The position numbers and the translations under genes were made by a program. The notes beneath the pieces are model-generated. The model saw only the letters and a program-made list of their open reading frames with translations, did not search any database and was not told where the DNA came from. Below are positions 7,669-17,822 of a stretch of DNA of 64,000 nt, piece after piece (position 1 is the stretch's first letter; each line of letters begins with the position of its first letter). This DNA comes from Bacteroidota bacterium (GTDB lineage Bacteria > Bacteroidota > Bacteroidia > B-17B0 > Aurantibacillaceae). The stretch covers positions 1 to 64,000 of the forward strand of contig JAUXZS010000061.1 of the NCBI GenBank assembly GCA_030692515.1, written 5' to 3'.

Positions 7669-8826
7669 ATGATTAAAAAAATTACTCTTGCCACACTAAT
7701 TTCTTTTTTTACAATTGGAGAAAATTTTTCTCAAACAGCAACTTATACTTACACCGGTAAACCAAGATTTCAAATTTTAACCAAACGTAATAATGCAACA
7801 CTTGGAATTATTAATGTAGAATTATTTCCTAACATAGCGCCAAAACATACGCGTAACTTTGATAGTTTAGTAAGTAAACAGTTTTATGACACAACTGCTT
7901 TTCATCGTGTGATTCCTGGTTTTATGATTCAAGGTGGCGATCCAAACTCAAGACACGGACCTAAACCAACTTGGGGACAAGGTCAGTTTGGGCAGCCAAC
8001 TGTTAATGCCGAATTTACTGCCGCAAAACATGTAAGAGGAATTTTATCTGCTGCAAGAAGTTCAAATATTAATAGTGCAACATCACAATTTTTCATTTGC
8101 CATGCTACAGCGGCAAGTTTAAATGGCCAATACTCAGTTTATGGTAGGGTTACTTCCGGAATAAATTTTGTTGATACTATTGTAAATGCACCAAGAGATG
8201 CTAATAACAATCCGTTAGTGAAAATAGAAATGTTTGTTACTTATATTGGTTCAAATGATACAATACCAAATCCACCTAATTTAACTTCACCAGCAAATAA
8301 TGCTATTAATGTTGATACATTGGCGCAAGTATTATTAAAATGGAACGCAGTTAGTGATGGTATAATTTACCATGTAGATGTTTCAACCGATTCTACATTT
8401 GCTATAATTACCAACTCTGTAAATACAGGTAATTTATTATTTGTGTTTCCTTCAGGTTTACCAAGTAATACAAAATATTTTTGGAGAGTAAAGACTAACA
8501 ATGGCGGTCATTTTAGTACTTTTTCTCCTGTTTGGCGTTTTACCACAATAGACCCTAATTATGGTGTAGGGATCCAAAAAAATACAAGTACAATTAATTA
8601 TCCATTAATTTATCCTAACCCAAGCACCGGTAAATTTACCTTTAGTGATTTGGAAAAAGGAAACATCATTGAAATATTTGACATAACTGGAAAATTAATT
8701 TTGGAAGTTATTGCTAAGGAAAATTTAACTATAATTGATCTTGAAGGAAAAGAAAAAGGTGTTTATACCTATAGAATATCTAACTTAAACAAAGAAGTTA
8801 GACAAGGTAAATTAATTTTAAAATAA
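7669..8826 (+). CDS. Secreted cyclophilin-type peptidyl-prolyl isomerase with T9SS sorting domain
   Basis: Catalyses cis-trans isomerisation of prolyl bonds, probably outside the cell. The 385-aa protein has a signal peptide (about 1-22), a cyclophilin domain (about 32-195) with the active-site segment FHRVIPGFMIQGGDP (R80), a fibronectin III-like domain (about 200-295) and a type A T9SS C-terminal domain from YPNPSTGKF to LILK. The T9SS tail means it is exported across the outer membrane and anchored or released, unlike periplasmic PpiA. Single gene with its own promoter and terminator. Confidence 0.92.
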   Translation: MIKKITLATLISFFTIGENFSQTATYTYTGKPRFQILTKRNNATLGIINVELFPNIAPKHTRNFDSLVSKQFYDTTAFHRVIPGFMIQGGDPNSRHGPKPTWGQGQFGQPTVNAEFTAAKHVRGILSAARSSNINSATSQFFICHATAASLNGQYSVYGRVTSGINFVDTIVNAPRDANNNPLVKIEMFVTYIGSNDTIPNPPNLTSPANNAINVDTLAQVLLKWNAVSDGIIYHVDVSTDSTFAIITNSVNTGNLLFVFPSGLPSNTKYFWRVKTNNGGHFSTFSPVWRFTTIDPNYGVGIQKNTSTINYPLIYPNPSTGKFTFSDLEKGNIIEIFDITGKLILEVIAKENLTIIDLEGKEKGVYTYRISNLNKEVRQGKLILK

Positions 8827-8832
8827 AACTGA

Positions 8833-8880
8833 TTCTTCCAAGCGAACTAATTAATGTTTGCTTGGAAGAATTATTTTGGT
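8833..8880 (+). terminator. Intrinsic terminator after the cyclophilin gene
   Basis: TTCTTCCAAGC and GCTTGGAAGAA form an 11-bp stem (8833-8870), followed by a T-rich run, 6 nt after the stop codon. Confidence 0.75.
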
Positions 8881-9089
8881 TCTAAATATTAGACCGCAAA
8901 AATCAACCTAAATGTGTGAATATTGCAACTTTTAATAGAAGTTGTGTAAACATTTCGCCTAAAAAAACTTCAATTTTGGGCTAAACAAATAGAATTCACT
9001 CATAAGAATGACATTTATCATTATTAATTTGGTTTATTAGGCTTAACTTAGAATATGAGATAATAATATTAACCCAATAACTTCATCCT

Positions 9090-9308
9090 ATGAAAACTGA
9101 AAAAGAACTTAACGAAGCTATCTTACATATTACGATGAAAATAAATGGCGAGTTTCCTGAGTTATCAAAATACTTAAAGGAGATGCCAGTTAAATCAGCA
9201 AATTCTACTGATGGTGCGATAAATATTAAGAATTTAAAGGATTATTATGATTCCTTAAACGATTTATATAAAAAATATTGTGAAGAACATAAAAATACTA
9301 AAAAGTAA
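9090..9308 (+). CDS. Small conserved-looking hypothetical protein
   Basis: 72-aa protein, charged, predicted helical, without signal peptide or membrane segment. Its central part reads SANSTDGAINIKNLKDYYDSL. It lies 4 nt before the next small gene, and both precede an HPF/RaiA-family gene, so the three probably form one transcript. I do not recognise a family; a ribosome- or stress-related role is only suggested by the neighbour. Confidence 0.7.
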   Translation: MKTEKELNEAILHITMKINGEFPELSKYLKEMPVKSANSTDGAINIKNLKDYYDSLNDLYKKYCEEHKNTKK

Positions 9309-9312
9309 AATC

Positions 9313-9627
9313 ATGAAAAAAGATAAAACAAAAAAAGAACTTCCTGGATATCCAATTTATCCATCAACCGAAGATATTTACAATCGGTCGAAAAAAGAAA
9401 TAGATATAAATCCTGCGGATATTACAAAAAAGAAAACGCCAAATGAAAAACCTGGGACTAGGAATGAAAAAGGTTTTTATGAGGATGTTTCCGGCGGTGA
9501 TTTAGATATTCCAGGTTCTGAATTAGATGATCAACAAGAAAAAATTGGTAGCGAAGATGAGGAGAATAATCATTACAGTATTGGAGGAGATAATCACAAC
9601 AATTTGGATGAAAATAAAGGCAAATAA
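9313..9627 (+). CDS. Small acidic hypothetical protein
   Basis: 104-aa protein, very acidic in its C-terminal half (SGGDLDIPGSELDDQQEKIG, then SEDEENNHYSIGGDNHNN), with a basic N-terminus. I recall similar ELPGYPxYPxxEDIYN proteins in other Bacteroidota, where they stay unannotated. It looks largely disordered, with no Cys and no membrane segment. I chose ATG 9313 (MKKDKTKKELPG); an earlier ATG at 9280 overlaps the previous gene. Middle gene of the 9090-9966 cluster. Confidence 0.75.
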   Translation: MKKDKTKKELPGYPIYPSTEDIYNRSKKEIDINPADITKKKTPNEKPGTRNEKGFYEDVSGGDLDIPGSELDDQQEKIGSEDEENNHYSIGGDNHNNLDENKGK

Positions 9628-9651
9628 ATAATTAATTTAAAAAAAACAATT

Positions 9652-9966
9652 ATGATAGTTCAATTTAATACAGACAAAACAATTAATGGCGATGAAAAAA
9701 GTAGCGCTTATTTCACAGGTTTGATAGAAGACGGATTAAAAAGATTCAGTTCTCATATTACAAGAATTGAAGTTCATCTTTCTGATGAGAACGGAAAAAA
9801 AGAAGGTCCTAGAGATATTCGATGTTTGATGGAAGCGAGACTTGAAGGGAGAAAACCAATTGCTATTAGTAGTAATGAAGGCACCGAAGAACAGGCTGTT
9901 TCCGAAGCAATAGAAAGATTAAAAACCTCAATTGAAACAACGCTTGAAAAAGCATCTGATCATTAG
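9652..9966 (+). CDS. HPF/RaiA-family ribosome-associated protein
   Basis: 104-aa single-domain relative of hibernation-promoting factor, in which a beta-alpha-beta fold binds the 30S decoding region under stress or starvation. Visible family features are the ITRIEVHLSDENG strand-turn, the CLMEARLEGRKPIAISS strand and a C-terminal helix with EEQAVSEAIERLKTSIE. It differs clearly from the second short HPF at 55179-55475. It closes the small-protein cluster and ends at a strong terminator. The family is fairly sure; the exact role is not. Confidence 0.8.
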   Translation: MIVQFNTDKTINGDEKSSAYFTGLIEDGLKRFSSHITRIEVHLSDENGKKEGPRDIRCLMEARLEGRKPIAISSNEGTEEQAVSEAIERLKTSIETTLEKASDH

Positions 9967-9991
9967 CCTACCTTTTAAAAATTACCAATAA

Positions 9992-10036
9992 AAAAAGCCA
10001 AATTTTTATTCGCACCGAATAAAAATTTGGCTTTTT
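9992..10036 (+). terminator. Strong bidirectional terminator
   Basis: A perfect 21-bp stem (9992-10012 with 10016-10036) around a 3-nt loop, with A-run and T-run flanks, 25 nt after the HPF-like stop. Confidence 0.85.
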
Positions 10037-10072
10037 AGTTTAAAGGCTTTTTAAATATTTATTGAATATTTG

Positions 10073-10100
10073 TTGCGTTTATAAGAAAAAGGTATCTTCG
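10073..10100 (+). promoter_or_regulatory. Predicted promoter of the methyltransferase gene
   Basis: TTG (10073-10075), a 17-nt spacer and TATCTTCG (10093-10100). The ATG is only 9 nt downstream, so the mRNA would be nearly leaderless. Confidence 0.45.
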
Positions 10101-10108
10101 AAAAGTTT

Positions 10109-10807
10109 ATGAATAACATTTATAACGATAGCACTTATTTAAATAATAACCCGACTTGGCACGAGGAAGATTCAGTCTTTAAGAGCAATAAGATTATTGA
10201 ATTAATAAATCGTAGTCAATTTAAATTCGAAACTGTTTGTGAAATTGGCTGCGGAAGCGGAGAAATACTGGTTCAACTCGCTTCAAAATTTAAAGAAAAT
10301 GTAAATTTAGTTGGATTTGATATATCTAAAGATGCCATTGCAATTGCCAAGAAGAAAGAAACCCACCGCATAAAATTTGAAGAAAAAGATATTTGCGACT
10401 CGAATAATAAAAACTTTTTTGATTTAGTTTTAGTTATTGATGTAATTGAACATATCGAAAATTATTTTCATTTTTTAGATGCTATAAAACCAAAAGGAAA
10501 ATATACAATCTTCCACATACCTCTTGATATGTGCGTTTGGACTTTGTTTAGAGAAAAAATGTTGATTGAATCAAAAGAAAGAGTTGGTCACATTCATAAT
10601 TTTACTGAAGACTTTATATTAAGTATTTTAACAGATAAGGGCTTTAAAATAATTGATAAACTGTATACCGAACCAACTGATGAAGCAAAATCCTTAAAAC
10701 AAAAAATAGTTAATCTTACAAGAAAAATAGTGTTTAAACTTAATAAACGCTTTTGTACAAAAACTATTGGAGGCTACTCTATATTAATTTTAGCAGAAAA
10801 TAAATAA
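10109..10807 (+). CDS. Class I SAM-dependent methyltransferase
   Basis: 232-aa Rossmann-type methyltransferase. The SAM-binding motif I is VCEIGCGSGEILVQLA (about 45-60), followed by GFDISKDAIAIAKK and the LVLVIDVIEHIENYF motif typical of Methyltransf_11/23 members. The substrate cannot be told from sequence; the C-terminal part resembles methyltransferases of small molecules or surface sugars. Monocistronic, between a strong terminator and a convergent thioredoxin-like gene. Confidence 0.85.
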   Translation: MNNIYNDSTYLNNNPTWHEEDSVFKSNKIIELINRSQFKFETVCEIGCGSGEILVQLASKFKENVNLVGFDISKDAIAIAKKKETHRIKFEEKDICDSNNKNFFDLVLVIDVIEHIENYFHFLDAIKPKGKYTIFHIPLDMCVWTLFREKMLIESKERVGHIHNFTEDFILSILTDKGFKIIDKLYTEPTDEAKSLKQKIVNLTRKIVFKLNKRFCTKTIGGYSILILAENK

Positions 10808-10827
10808 TAAATTTGCCAAGGTCAAAA

Positions 10828-11349
10828 TTATTTAGAAACTCCTTTTTTTATAAGTTCGTTAGCGTCTTTTAAAAACTTAACCTCTTCCTTTCCAGCTTCT
10901 GCACCAGGAGGATAGCCTAATGAACCTAAAGCCGCAATATCAAATTTATTTGTCTTCTCATCTTTATTCAAGAAAAACATCCAAATTGTTGGGTAGCCTT
11001 GAATTTGAAAAGTTTGTTGTAACTCGTTATTCTGTTGCACTAATTCAGGACTTAATTGTTTACGTCTCGGAAAATCTAATTCAAGAAGCACAACATTTTT
11101 TTTTGCCCATTCAATAAATTCTTTTTTAGCAAAAACATCTTTTTGCAACTTTATACACCACACACACCAATCGCTACCCGTAAAAAATGCAAATATTGGT
11201 TTTTTAGAAGCGCTAGACAGTTCTTGTGCTTTCATCATGTCTGTATGCCACTCAAGACCATCAGGACTTTTAATAGATTCTTTTTGTGCTAAAAAATCTA
11301 CACTTATTAATAAAGCGAAAAGGCAAAATATAGTTTTTATTTTTTTCAT
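10828..11349 (-). CDS. Exported thioredoxin-family protein
   Basis: 173-aa protein with a signal peptide (about 1-21, ending SVDFLAQ) and a thioredoxin fold. The redox motif is WCVWC in TGSDWCVWCIKLQKDVF, where a first Trp-Cys pair replaces the usual GPC; the cis-proline lies in IQGYPTIWMFF. It probably acts in the periplasm as a thiol reductase or disulfide handler, like the DUF255/thioredoxin-like proteins common in Bacteroidota. Partner unknown. Converges with the methyltransferase gene. Confidence 0.88.
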   Translation of the reverse strand: MKKIKTIFCLFALLISVDFLAQKESIKSPDGLEWHTDMMKAQELSSASKKPIFAFFTGSDWCVWCIKLQKDVFAKKEFIEWAKKNVVLLELDFPRRKQLSPELVQQNNELQQTFQIQGYPTIWMFFLNKDEKTNKFDIAALGSLGYPPGAEAGKEEVKFLKDANELIKKGVSK

Positions 11350-11454
11350 ATGTTTTAGTTTAAGGTTCTATTATTTTAAATAGAAATTATTAATAATATT
11401 ACAAAATAGTTTTCTTAAAGTCAGTTTTAAATTGTTAATATTTTAAAACAAAAA

Positions 11455-12714
11455 TCAATCAAACAGTTTAAACTCCGCCAGGTCTGGCAAAAATGCTTTA
11501 GCTCTACTTTTTTCATAATTATAAACGCTCCAGCTTAAATCTTTTAAAAACGGCAATCCAATTTGGTTATATTCATATTTACCATTGCCAACCACATTTT
11601 TTTCGTTTACATAAATACATGATGTTAATAAATACTCAATGTTATTTTTATAATCGATAATATAGGCGCAATCAATTAAAAAACCATAAGCTCTGCCAAC
11701 AATATTAATCATCCTTATGCTATCTTGCTTCACAGTTGCAACAGTGCCGGCATATAAAAAATATTTTTTGTAAGTATCGTAAAATATTTTTTTATCGTAT
11801 TTTGGAAATACACTTTCTTTTGGATACATGCCTAATTGTTTGAGCATAAACTTCCTGTTATCTGTGCTAATGGGCAATTTTTCATCTTCCTTTAAATAAT
11901 CATTAAACACAATTTTTTTCATTAATTCATGTAAATCAGTTGGGGTTAAATAATTATGCGTAGAAAAATCTTTTGGTCCAGAAATCCTTTTTCCATAAGT
12001 ATTAGTATGCGAACTGCCAACTTTTGAATTAGCAATTGGATGCTTTAAATTTTGTTTAAAAAAAGTAAGTGGCTGTTTTAAAATGGTATCTTTTTTTTCA
12101 CTTAAAAAATAAATGGGCGGCGTTATTTTTGATGTATCTCCAGGACAATGCCCATCGAGCCTATTAAATAAACGAATATCCTTAAATCCCAACTCCTTTA
12201 ATTTATTGTGCGCATAATCAAAGCCAACAAATTCATAAACCCTAGCACAAGAATAATTATCACTCACCAAAAACATTTTTTTAATATAGTTTTCTATTGT
12301 TGGAAAATGACTAGGAGAAGTGGTGTCTGAATTTATTTTGTTCTGACAATAGAAAGCGCTATCAGTAACCATTGTGGCTTCTTTATTTAAACCCGGCTTA
12401 TTAAGCTCTTCCAACTTAATTAACGCTAATAAAGCAATTGGTAATTTTACGGTACTTGCTGGATAAACATAATCATTATTAACGTGAAATTTATAATCAA
12501 TAAACGAGGGTTCGTTTTTTTCGTTGCGATTTATTTGAGAATATATTACCTGTAGTTTATATTTTTTTGGATTATCTATAACCTTCGCAAATTGTGGTAA
12601 AGTAGATTTTAAAAGGCTATCTAAGAATGGAGAAGTTTGAGCATGAGAAAACAAACTGCTTGCTATACAAAAAGCAAAAAGTAATTGTCGTTTAAATATA
12701 TTATGACTCAACAA
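11455..12714 (-). CDS. Exported serine hydrolase of the class A beta-lactamase fold
   Basis: 419-aa protein with a signal peptide (about 1-25, ending SHAQ). It has the SxxK nucleophile motif S87-T-V-K90 in YPASTVKLPIALLAL and an SDN motif at 151-153 in VSDNYSCARVY, as in class A beta-lactamases and DD-peptidase relatives. No clear KTG box is visible; KVGSSHTNTYGK may take its place. It is longer than true lactamases and the C-terminal part is unusual, so resistance should not be inferred. Its start overlaps the stop of the upstream permease by 14 nt, suggesting coupled translation. Confidence 0.82.
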   Translation of the reverse strand: MLSHNIFKRQLLFAFCIASSLFSHAQTSPFLDSLLKSTLPQFAKVIDNPKKYKLQVIYSQINRNEKNEPSFIDYKFHVNNDYVYPASTVKLPIALLALIKLEELNKPGLNKEATMVTDSAFYCQNKINSDTTSPSHFPTIENYIKKMFLVSDNYSCARVYEFVGFDYAHNKLKELGFKDIRLFNRLDGHCPGDTSKITPPIYFLSEKKDTILKQPLTFFKQNLKHPIANSKVGSSHTNTYGKRISGPKDFSTHNYLTPTDLHELMKKIVFNDYLKEDEKLPISTDNRKFMLKQLGMYPKESVFPKYDKKIFYDTYKKYFLYAGTVATVKQDSIRMINIVGRAYGFLIDCAYIIDYKNNIEYLLTSCIYVNEKNVVGNGKYEYNQIGLPFLKDLSWSVYNYEKSRAKAFLPDLAEFKLFD

Positions 12715-14017
12715 TTATTTTAGTTTTATTTTCTTTTTTATTCGTTAAAAAATACACAATTAAACCTAATACTACAGTTCCAAAGCCATAAAGTGATTCG
12801 ACTGGCTTTTCTATCATTATATTAATTAAAATAAAAAGTATTATTGATAAAAATAATAAAGGAGTTACAGGATATAAAAAAGTTTTATAAGAAGTTACAA
12901 TCTGTTTGTGTTTATAGCGTAAAATAAAGATACCCGCCACTGTTAAAAAAGTAAATAAATTTAAAGTAAAGCCAACATAAGTAATTAAAGATTCGAAGGA
13001 GGAAGTTAGTACTAAAACAACTGCAATTACCGATTGAAAAATAATAGCCACATATGGCACTTTATTTTTATTTGAAATAGCAAAAAACTTTAAACCTTTA
13101 ATATCATTACCCATACTTTGCATCACTCTTGGTCCAGCTAAAACCATTGCGCTAATCGTGGATATTAATAATAAAGCAATAATTAAACTCATAAACTGTC
13201 CTACTTGACTACCAAAAATTTTATTGGCGCTTAAATAACCAACCTCTAAAACACCTTTTAATTCTGGAATTGGCACCGAATATAAAAACACGTAATTTAA
13301 AAGTGTATAAATTATCATTACAATTAAAGTTCCAATAAAAAGCGCTTTTGGCAAATTTCGTTTAGGGTTTAACATTTCTCCAGAAATGTATGAAGCAGCA
13401 TTCCAACCACTGTATGCATAGGTAACATAGATTAATGAAACCGCAAAGCCCTTGGAGAAAATATCATTCCATGCAGTTTTATCAGCATCTAAATTTAATG
13501 AATGCTCAGGAACATGAAACAAACCAAAACCTACAAACATTAAAATACAAACCACTTTTACGATTGTAAACACTCGCTGAAATAAACTTCCTGCTTTTAA
13601 ATTAATTGAATGAATTACTGTGATAGATGCAATAACACTTAAAGCTAATAAGATTGGATTAACACCTGGATAAACTTTGTTAACGTAATGTCCGAGTGCA
13701 ACTGCAGCAGCTGCTATTGGGGCGGCAAAACCAACTGTTACACTTACCCACCCGCTTACAAATCCAACAGCTGGGTGATACAGTTTTGATAAATAATTAT
13801 ACTCTCCTCCACTTTGCGGAAAAGCAGCACCAATTTCACCATAGGTTAAAGCGCCACATAATGCTAATATGCCACCAACAACCCATAACATAATTATAGC
13901 AAAACCACTTTCAATTCCTAAAACTTGAAAACCAAGACTAGTAAACACACCAGTACCAATCATGTTTGCAATAACAATTGAAACCGCGGTATTAAATCCG
14001 ATTTTGTGTGCTTGCAT
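12701..14017 (-). CDS. APC-family amino acid permease
   Basis: 438-aa inner-membrane transporter with about 12 hydrophobic helices. The N-terminal substrate-binding motif IGTGVFTSLGF and the GAAFPQSGGEYNYL segment are typical of the amino acid-polyamine-organocation superfamily, nearest in style to LAT-like exchangers. The substrate is not deducible. It is translated just before, and overlapping, the serine hydrolase, and 6 nt after the M23 peptidase. The three genes may form one operon linking peptide or wall-fragment processing with uptake (inference). Confidence 0.9.
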   Translation of the reverse strand: MQAHKIGFNTAVSIVIANMIGTGVFTSLGFQVLGIESGFAIIMLWVVGGILALCGALTYGEIGAAFPQSGGEYNYLSKLYHPAVGFVSGWVSVTVGFAAPIAAAAVALGHYVNKVYPGVNPILLALSVIASITVIHSINLKAGSLFQRVFTIVKVVCILMFVGFGLFHVPEHSLNLDADKTAWNDIFSKGFAVSLIYVTYAYSGWNAASYISGEMLNPKRNLPKALFIGTLIVMIIYTLLNYVFLYSVPIPELKGVLEVGYLSANKIFGSQVGQFMSLIIALLLISTISAMVLAGPRVMQSMGNDIKGLKFFAISNKNKVPYVAIIFQSVIAVVLVLTSSFESLITYVGFTLNLFTFLTVAGIFILRYKHKQIVTSYKTFLYPVTPLLFLSIILFILINIMIEKPVESLYGFGTVVLGLIVYFLTNKKENKTKIIVES

Positions 14018-14023
14018 AAAACG

Positions 14024-14998
14024 TTAGTCGAACGACTGTGAAGATTTTTTTGAAAGCTCAACCATTAGCTGATACTGTTCAGGAGAAAGATCGTTGAAGT
14101 AAAAATTAATTGGATTTACTTTATCATGATTTTTAATAACCTCGTAATGCACATGTGGCGCAGTACTCAAACCAGTACTACCAACGTAACCAATTAATTG
14201 ACCACGGGTTACTTTTTGCCCAACTTTAGCAACAATTTTACTCATATGGCCATACAATGTTTCGTATCCAAAACCGTGGTTAACTATAACATGATTTCCG
14301 TATCCCTGAGCTAAATTATCGGCAGTAGAAATTACACCATCTCCTGTAGCATAAATTGGCGTACCCTGTTGCGCTGCAAAATCCATTCCTGGATGAAACT
14401 CTTGAGTTTTATAAATAGGATGTGTTCTCCATCCAAAACCGCTGGTTACAGCGTGAGCTAACTCTTTTTGATTGATTGGCATTATTGCAGGAATAGAAGC
14501 CATTAATTTTTCTTTACTTTTTGCTAATTGAACCACTTCATCAAATGATTTTGATTGAATATAAAGCTGTTTGGAAATTCTATCAATACGCTCAGTGGTG
14601 TTTTTTAATAAATCAGAATTCTCATAATTATCAAAGGCAGAATATTTATCACTTCCTCCAAACCCAGCATAACGTATACTCTTTGGTAAGGGCTCAGCTT
14701 CAAAAATCGTTCTGTAAATATTATCATCTCTATCCTCTAAATCTTTTAAAACCTGTTCAATTTTAGCCATTTTATTTTCCAATAAATCATATTGGAGTAA
14801 TACAGCTTCTAACTCACGATTTTTCTTTTTCTCAGATGGTGATGGTAATACTTGGCGCGAAACCACAATTGTAATGGTAGCAAATACCAAGCCTGTAGCA
14901 ATGTAAGATAAAAACCTCCAAAACCTTTGTTTAAAAGTAACGCTTACTTTTTCGTAGGTAAGTGATTTGGTGTTAAACTTATATTTTACTTTCGACAT
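14024..14998 (-). CDS. M23-family metalloendopeptidase
   Basis: 324-aa bitopic protein that probably cuts peptidoglycan cross-bridges. It has an N-terminal membrane anchor (about 31-48), a coiled-coil region (about 58-100), and a LytM domain (about 185-310). The zinc ligands are in EFHPGMDFAA (HxxxD) and APHVHYEV (HxH). Divergent from alaS, an arrangement common in Bacteroidota. It heads the minus-strand group with the permease and serine hydrolase. Confidence 0.92.
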   Translation of the reverse strand: MSKVKYKFNTKSLTYEKVSVTFKQRFWRFLSYIATGLVFATITIVVSRQVLPSPSEKKKNRELEAVLLQYDLLENKMAKIEQVLKDLEDRDDNIYRTIFEAEPLPKSIRYAGFGGSDKYSAFDNYENSDLLKNTTERIDRISKQLYIQSKSFDEVVQLAKSKEKLMASIPAIMPINQKELAHAVTSGFGWRTHPIYKTQEFHPGMDFAAQQGTPIYATGDGVISTADNLAQGYGNHVIVNHGFGYETLYGHMSKIVAKVGQKVTRGQLIGYVGSTGLSTAPHVHYEVIKNHDKVNPINFYFNDLSPEQYQLMVELSKKSSQSFD

Positions 14999-15155
14999 TT
15001 TAAGGAAACAATAAATATAAGAATTTAATAAAAAACGAGGCTAATTATTCAACAATAACCCTTGGTTTTTTATCTTAAAAAATGTCAATTAAGTTAAAAT
15101 TAAAACTTTCACAAAGTCTCAATTTTATTATCTTCGCATTTCATTTAAAATACTC

Positions 15156-17822
15156 ATGGATTCTAGTAAAGTAAGGCAAACATTTTTAGATTTTTTTAAA
15201 AGCAAGGGTCACCATATAGTGCCAAGTGCACCAATGGTAGTTAAAGGCGACCCTACTCTCATGTTTAATAACAGTGGGATGGCGCCATTTAAAGAGATTT
15301 TTTTAGGGAATGCCCCAATAAAATATCCCCGCATTGCTGATACTCAAAAATGTTTACGCGTTAGTGGAAAACATAACGATTTAGAAGAAGTTGGCGTAGA
15401 TACGTATCACCACACCATGTTCGAAATGCTAGGTAATTGGAGTTTTGGTGATTATTTTAAAAAAGAAGCCATTAGCTGGGCCTGGGAATTATTAACCGAA
15501 GTTTATAAAATTGAAAAAGACCGTTTATATGTAACTGTATTTGAAGGAAGCAAGGAAGATGGATTAGGATTTGATCAGGAAGCATATGATACTTGGAAAC
15601 AATTTGTAAGTGAAGACAGAATATTAAACGGAAATAAAAAAGATAACTTCTGGGAAATGGGCGATATGGGACCTTGCGGGCCATGCTCAGAAATTCATTA
15701 TGACGGACGAAGTGATGAAGAAAGAAAAAAAATTCCTGGAGCAACACTCGTAAACAATGATGACCCACAAGTAATTGAAATATGGAATAATGTGTTTATG
15801 GAGTTCGAGCGCAAAGCTGATGGCTCATTAGTAAAACTTCCAAAACAACATGTTGATACTGGTATGGGCTTTGAGCGTTTAGTGCGCGTTTTACAAGGCA
15901 AACAAAGTAATTATGATACTGATGTATTTACGCCGTTAATTCATAAAATTGAAGAATTAAGCGGTTTAAAATACAATGTACTTGAAGAAGAAAAACACAA
16001 AAAACAGCAATTAATAAATATTGCAATGCGCGTTATTGCAGACCATATTCGTACAATTTCGTTTAGTATTGCAGATGGACAATTACCCGGTAACACGGGC
16101 GCTGGCTATGTTATTAGAAGAATTTTACGAAGAGCGATTCGCTATGGCTATCAAACTTTAAATTTAAAAGAGCCTTTTATGTTTAGAATTGTGCCAACAT
16201 TAGCACATCAAATGGGAGATGCTTTTCCAGAATTACACACGCAAAAAATATTAATCGAAAAAGTAATTAAAGAAGAAGAACTTTCATTTTATAAAACATT
16301 AGAAATTGGTTTAAAGCGAATTGATCAGGTTTGCATTGACACAAACGCAGCAAACAAAAAAGTAATTGATGGTAAAGTGGTTTTTGAATTATACGATACC
16401 TTTGGTTTTCCTGTAGATTTAACCTCGCTCATAGCAAGAGGTTATGGTCTTTCTATAGATGAAAAGGGATTTGAAGAAAGTCTTCAGGAACAAAAAAATC
16501 GTTCAAGAGCTGCAACAGCAGTAGATACAGAAGATTGGATTTATGTTGAAGAGAATAAAAAACTAATAGAAAATAAAGAAAGAGAAACAGAATTTGTTGG
16601 TTATACTGATTTAGAATCAGATGCTGTTATAGTTAGGTTTAGAAAAGTAAAAGCCAAAAACAAAGAACAATTTCACTTGGTACTTAATAAAACGCCTTTC
16701 TATTCCGAAAGTGGCGGCCAAGTTGGAGACTCTGGTGTTTTACAAAACATAAATGAAACAATTTATATTACAGATACAAAAAAAGAAAACGGTGTAATTA
16801 TTCATTACTGCGATAAATTACCCGAAAAATTAAACGCCACTTTTATCGCTAAAGTAAATAAAGATAAACGTTTATACACAACCAATAATCACTCGGCCAC
16901 TCACCTGCTCCACGCTGCATTACGCTTGGTTTTAGGAACACACGTTGAACAAAAAGGAAGTTTGGTTAACGATGAATATTTACGTTTTGACTTTTCGCAC
17001 TTCGCAAAAATTACTGATGAAGAAATTTATCAAATTGAAAAATTAGTAAATACTAAAATTCGCGAAAACATACTCGCAAAAACTGAATTAATGACTATTG
17101 ATGACGCAAAAAAAACAGGCGCAATGGCATTGTTTGGCGAAAAGTATGGCGATGTTGTTAGAGTGGTTACTTTCGATAAAAATTATTCTATTGAATTATG
17201 TGGAGGTTGTCATGTTCCGTCAACCGGCCAAATTGGTTATTTTAAAATAATTAGCGAAGGCGCTGTCGCTGCAGGTATTAGAAGGATTGAAGCAGTTACA
17301 TCCATAAAAGCTGAAGAGTTTTTTGATAATCAAACACATTTAATAGCCGAAGTAAAAAATTTACTTAAGGGTTCAAAAGATATCGTAAAAGGTGTTTCTA
17401 ATTTAATAGAAGAAAACAACGACTTACAAAAACAATTAAGCGTTTTATTAAAAGAAAAAGTTCAGGTAATTAAAAAAGACTTAATTAAAAACATTGATAA
17501 AAAAGGAGACATAAATTTTATTGCTCAATTAATTCAATTTGATAGTGCCGAAGAAATTAAAAACATGTTGTTTGAATTAAAAAACGAAGTGCCTAATTTA
17601 TTTTGCGTGCTTGCGGCCGAAGTAAATGGAAAACCAAGTATCTCAGTAATTATTAATGACGAATTAGTTAAAACAAAAGATTTAAATGCAGGAAATATTG
17701 TTCGCGAATTAGCAAAAGAAATTAATGGCGGCGGCGGCGGACAACCTTTTTATGCGCAAGCAGGCGGAAGTAAATTAGAAGGCTTGACGAATGCCTTAGA
17801 AAAATCAAAAAACATATTATGA
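15156..17822 (+). CDS. alaS: Alanyl-tRNA synthetase
   Basis: Charges tRNA-Ala. 888 aa, normal length. It has an N-terminal class II core ([27 protein letters not shown]), an editing domain with NHSATHLLH (from about 577) and CGGCH (about 682), and a C-terminal DHHA1 domain with [15 protein letters not shown]. The window carries the complete gene. Its stop overlaps the proC start (ATGA). A TATCTTCG at 15129-15136 may be the -7 element; no SD is seen. Confidence 0.97.
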   Translation: MDSSKVRQTFLDFFKSKGHHIVPSAPMVVKGDPTLMFNNSGMAPFKEIFLGNAPIKYPRIADTQKCLRVSGKHNDLEEVGVDTYHHTMFEMLGNWSFGDYFKKEAISWAWELLTEVYKIEKDRLYVTVFEGSKEDGLGFDQEAYDTWKQFVSEDRILNGNKKDNFWEMGDMGPCGPCSEIHYDGRSDEERKKIPGATLVNNDDPQVIEIWNNVFMEFERKADGSLVKLPKQHVDTGMGFERLVRVLQGKQSNYDTDVFTPLIHKIEELSGLKYNVLEEEKHKKQQLINIAMRVIADHIRTISFSIADGQLPGNTGAGYVIRRILRRAIRYGYQTLNLKEPFMFRIVPTLAHQMGDAFPELHTQKILIEKVIKEEELSFYKTLEIGLKRIDQVCIDTNAANKKVIDGKVVFELYDTFGFPVDLTSLIARGYGLSIDEKGFEESLQEQKNRSRAATAVDTEDWIYVEENKKLIENKERETEFVGYTDLESDAVIVRFRKVKAKNKEQFHLVLNKTPFYSESGGQVGDSGVLQNINETIYITDTKKENGVIIHYCDKLPEKLNATFIAKVNKDKRLYTTNNHSATHLLHAALRLVLGTHVEQKGSLVNDEYLRFDFSHFAKITDEEIYQIEKLVNTKIRENILAKTELMTIDDAKKTGAMALFGEKYGDVVRVVTFDKNYSIELCGGCHVPSTGQIGYFKIISEGAVAAGIRRIEAVTSIKAEEFFDNQTHLIAEVKNLLKGSKDIVKGVSNLIEENNDLQKQLSVLLKEKVQVIKKDLIKNIDKKGDINFIAQLIQFDSAEEIKNMLFELKNEVPNLFCVLAAEVNGKPSISVIINDELVKTKDLNAGNIVRELAKEINGGGGGQPFYAQAGGSKLEGLTNALEKSKNIL

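Noticed and set aside
11455-12714. Beta-lactamase resistance gene
   Set aside because: SxxK and SDN motifs are present, but length, missing clear KTG and the context fit a wall or peptide hydrolase better.
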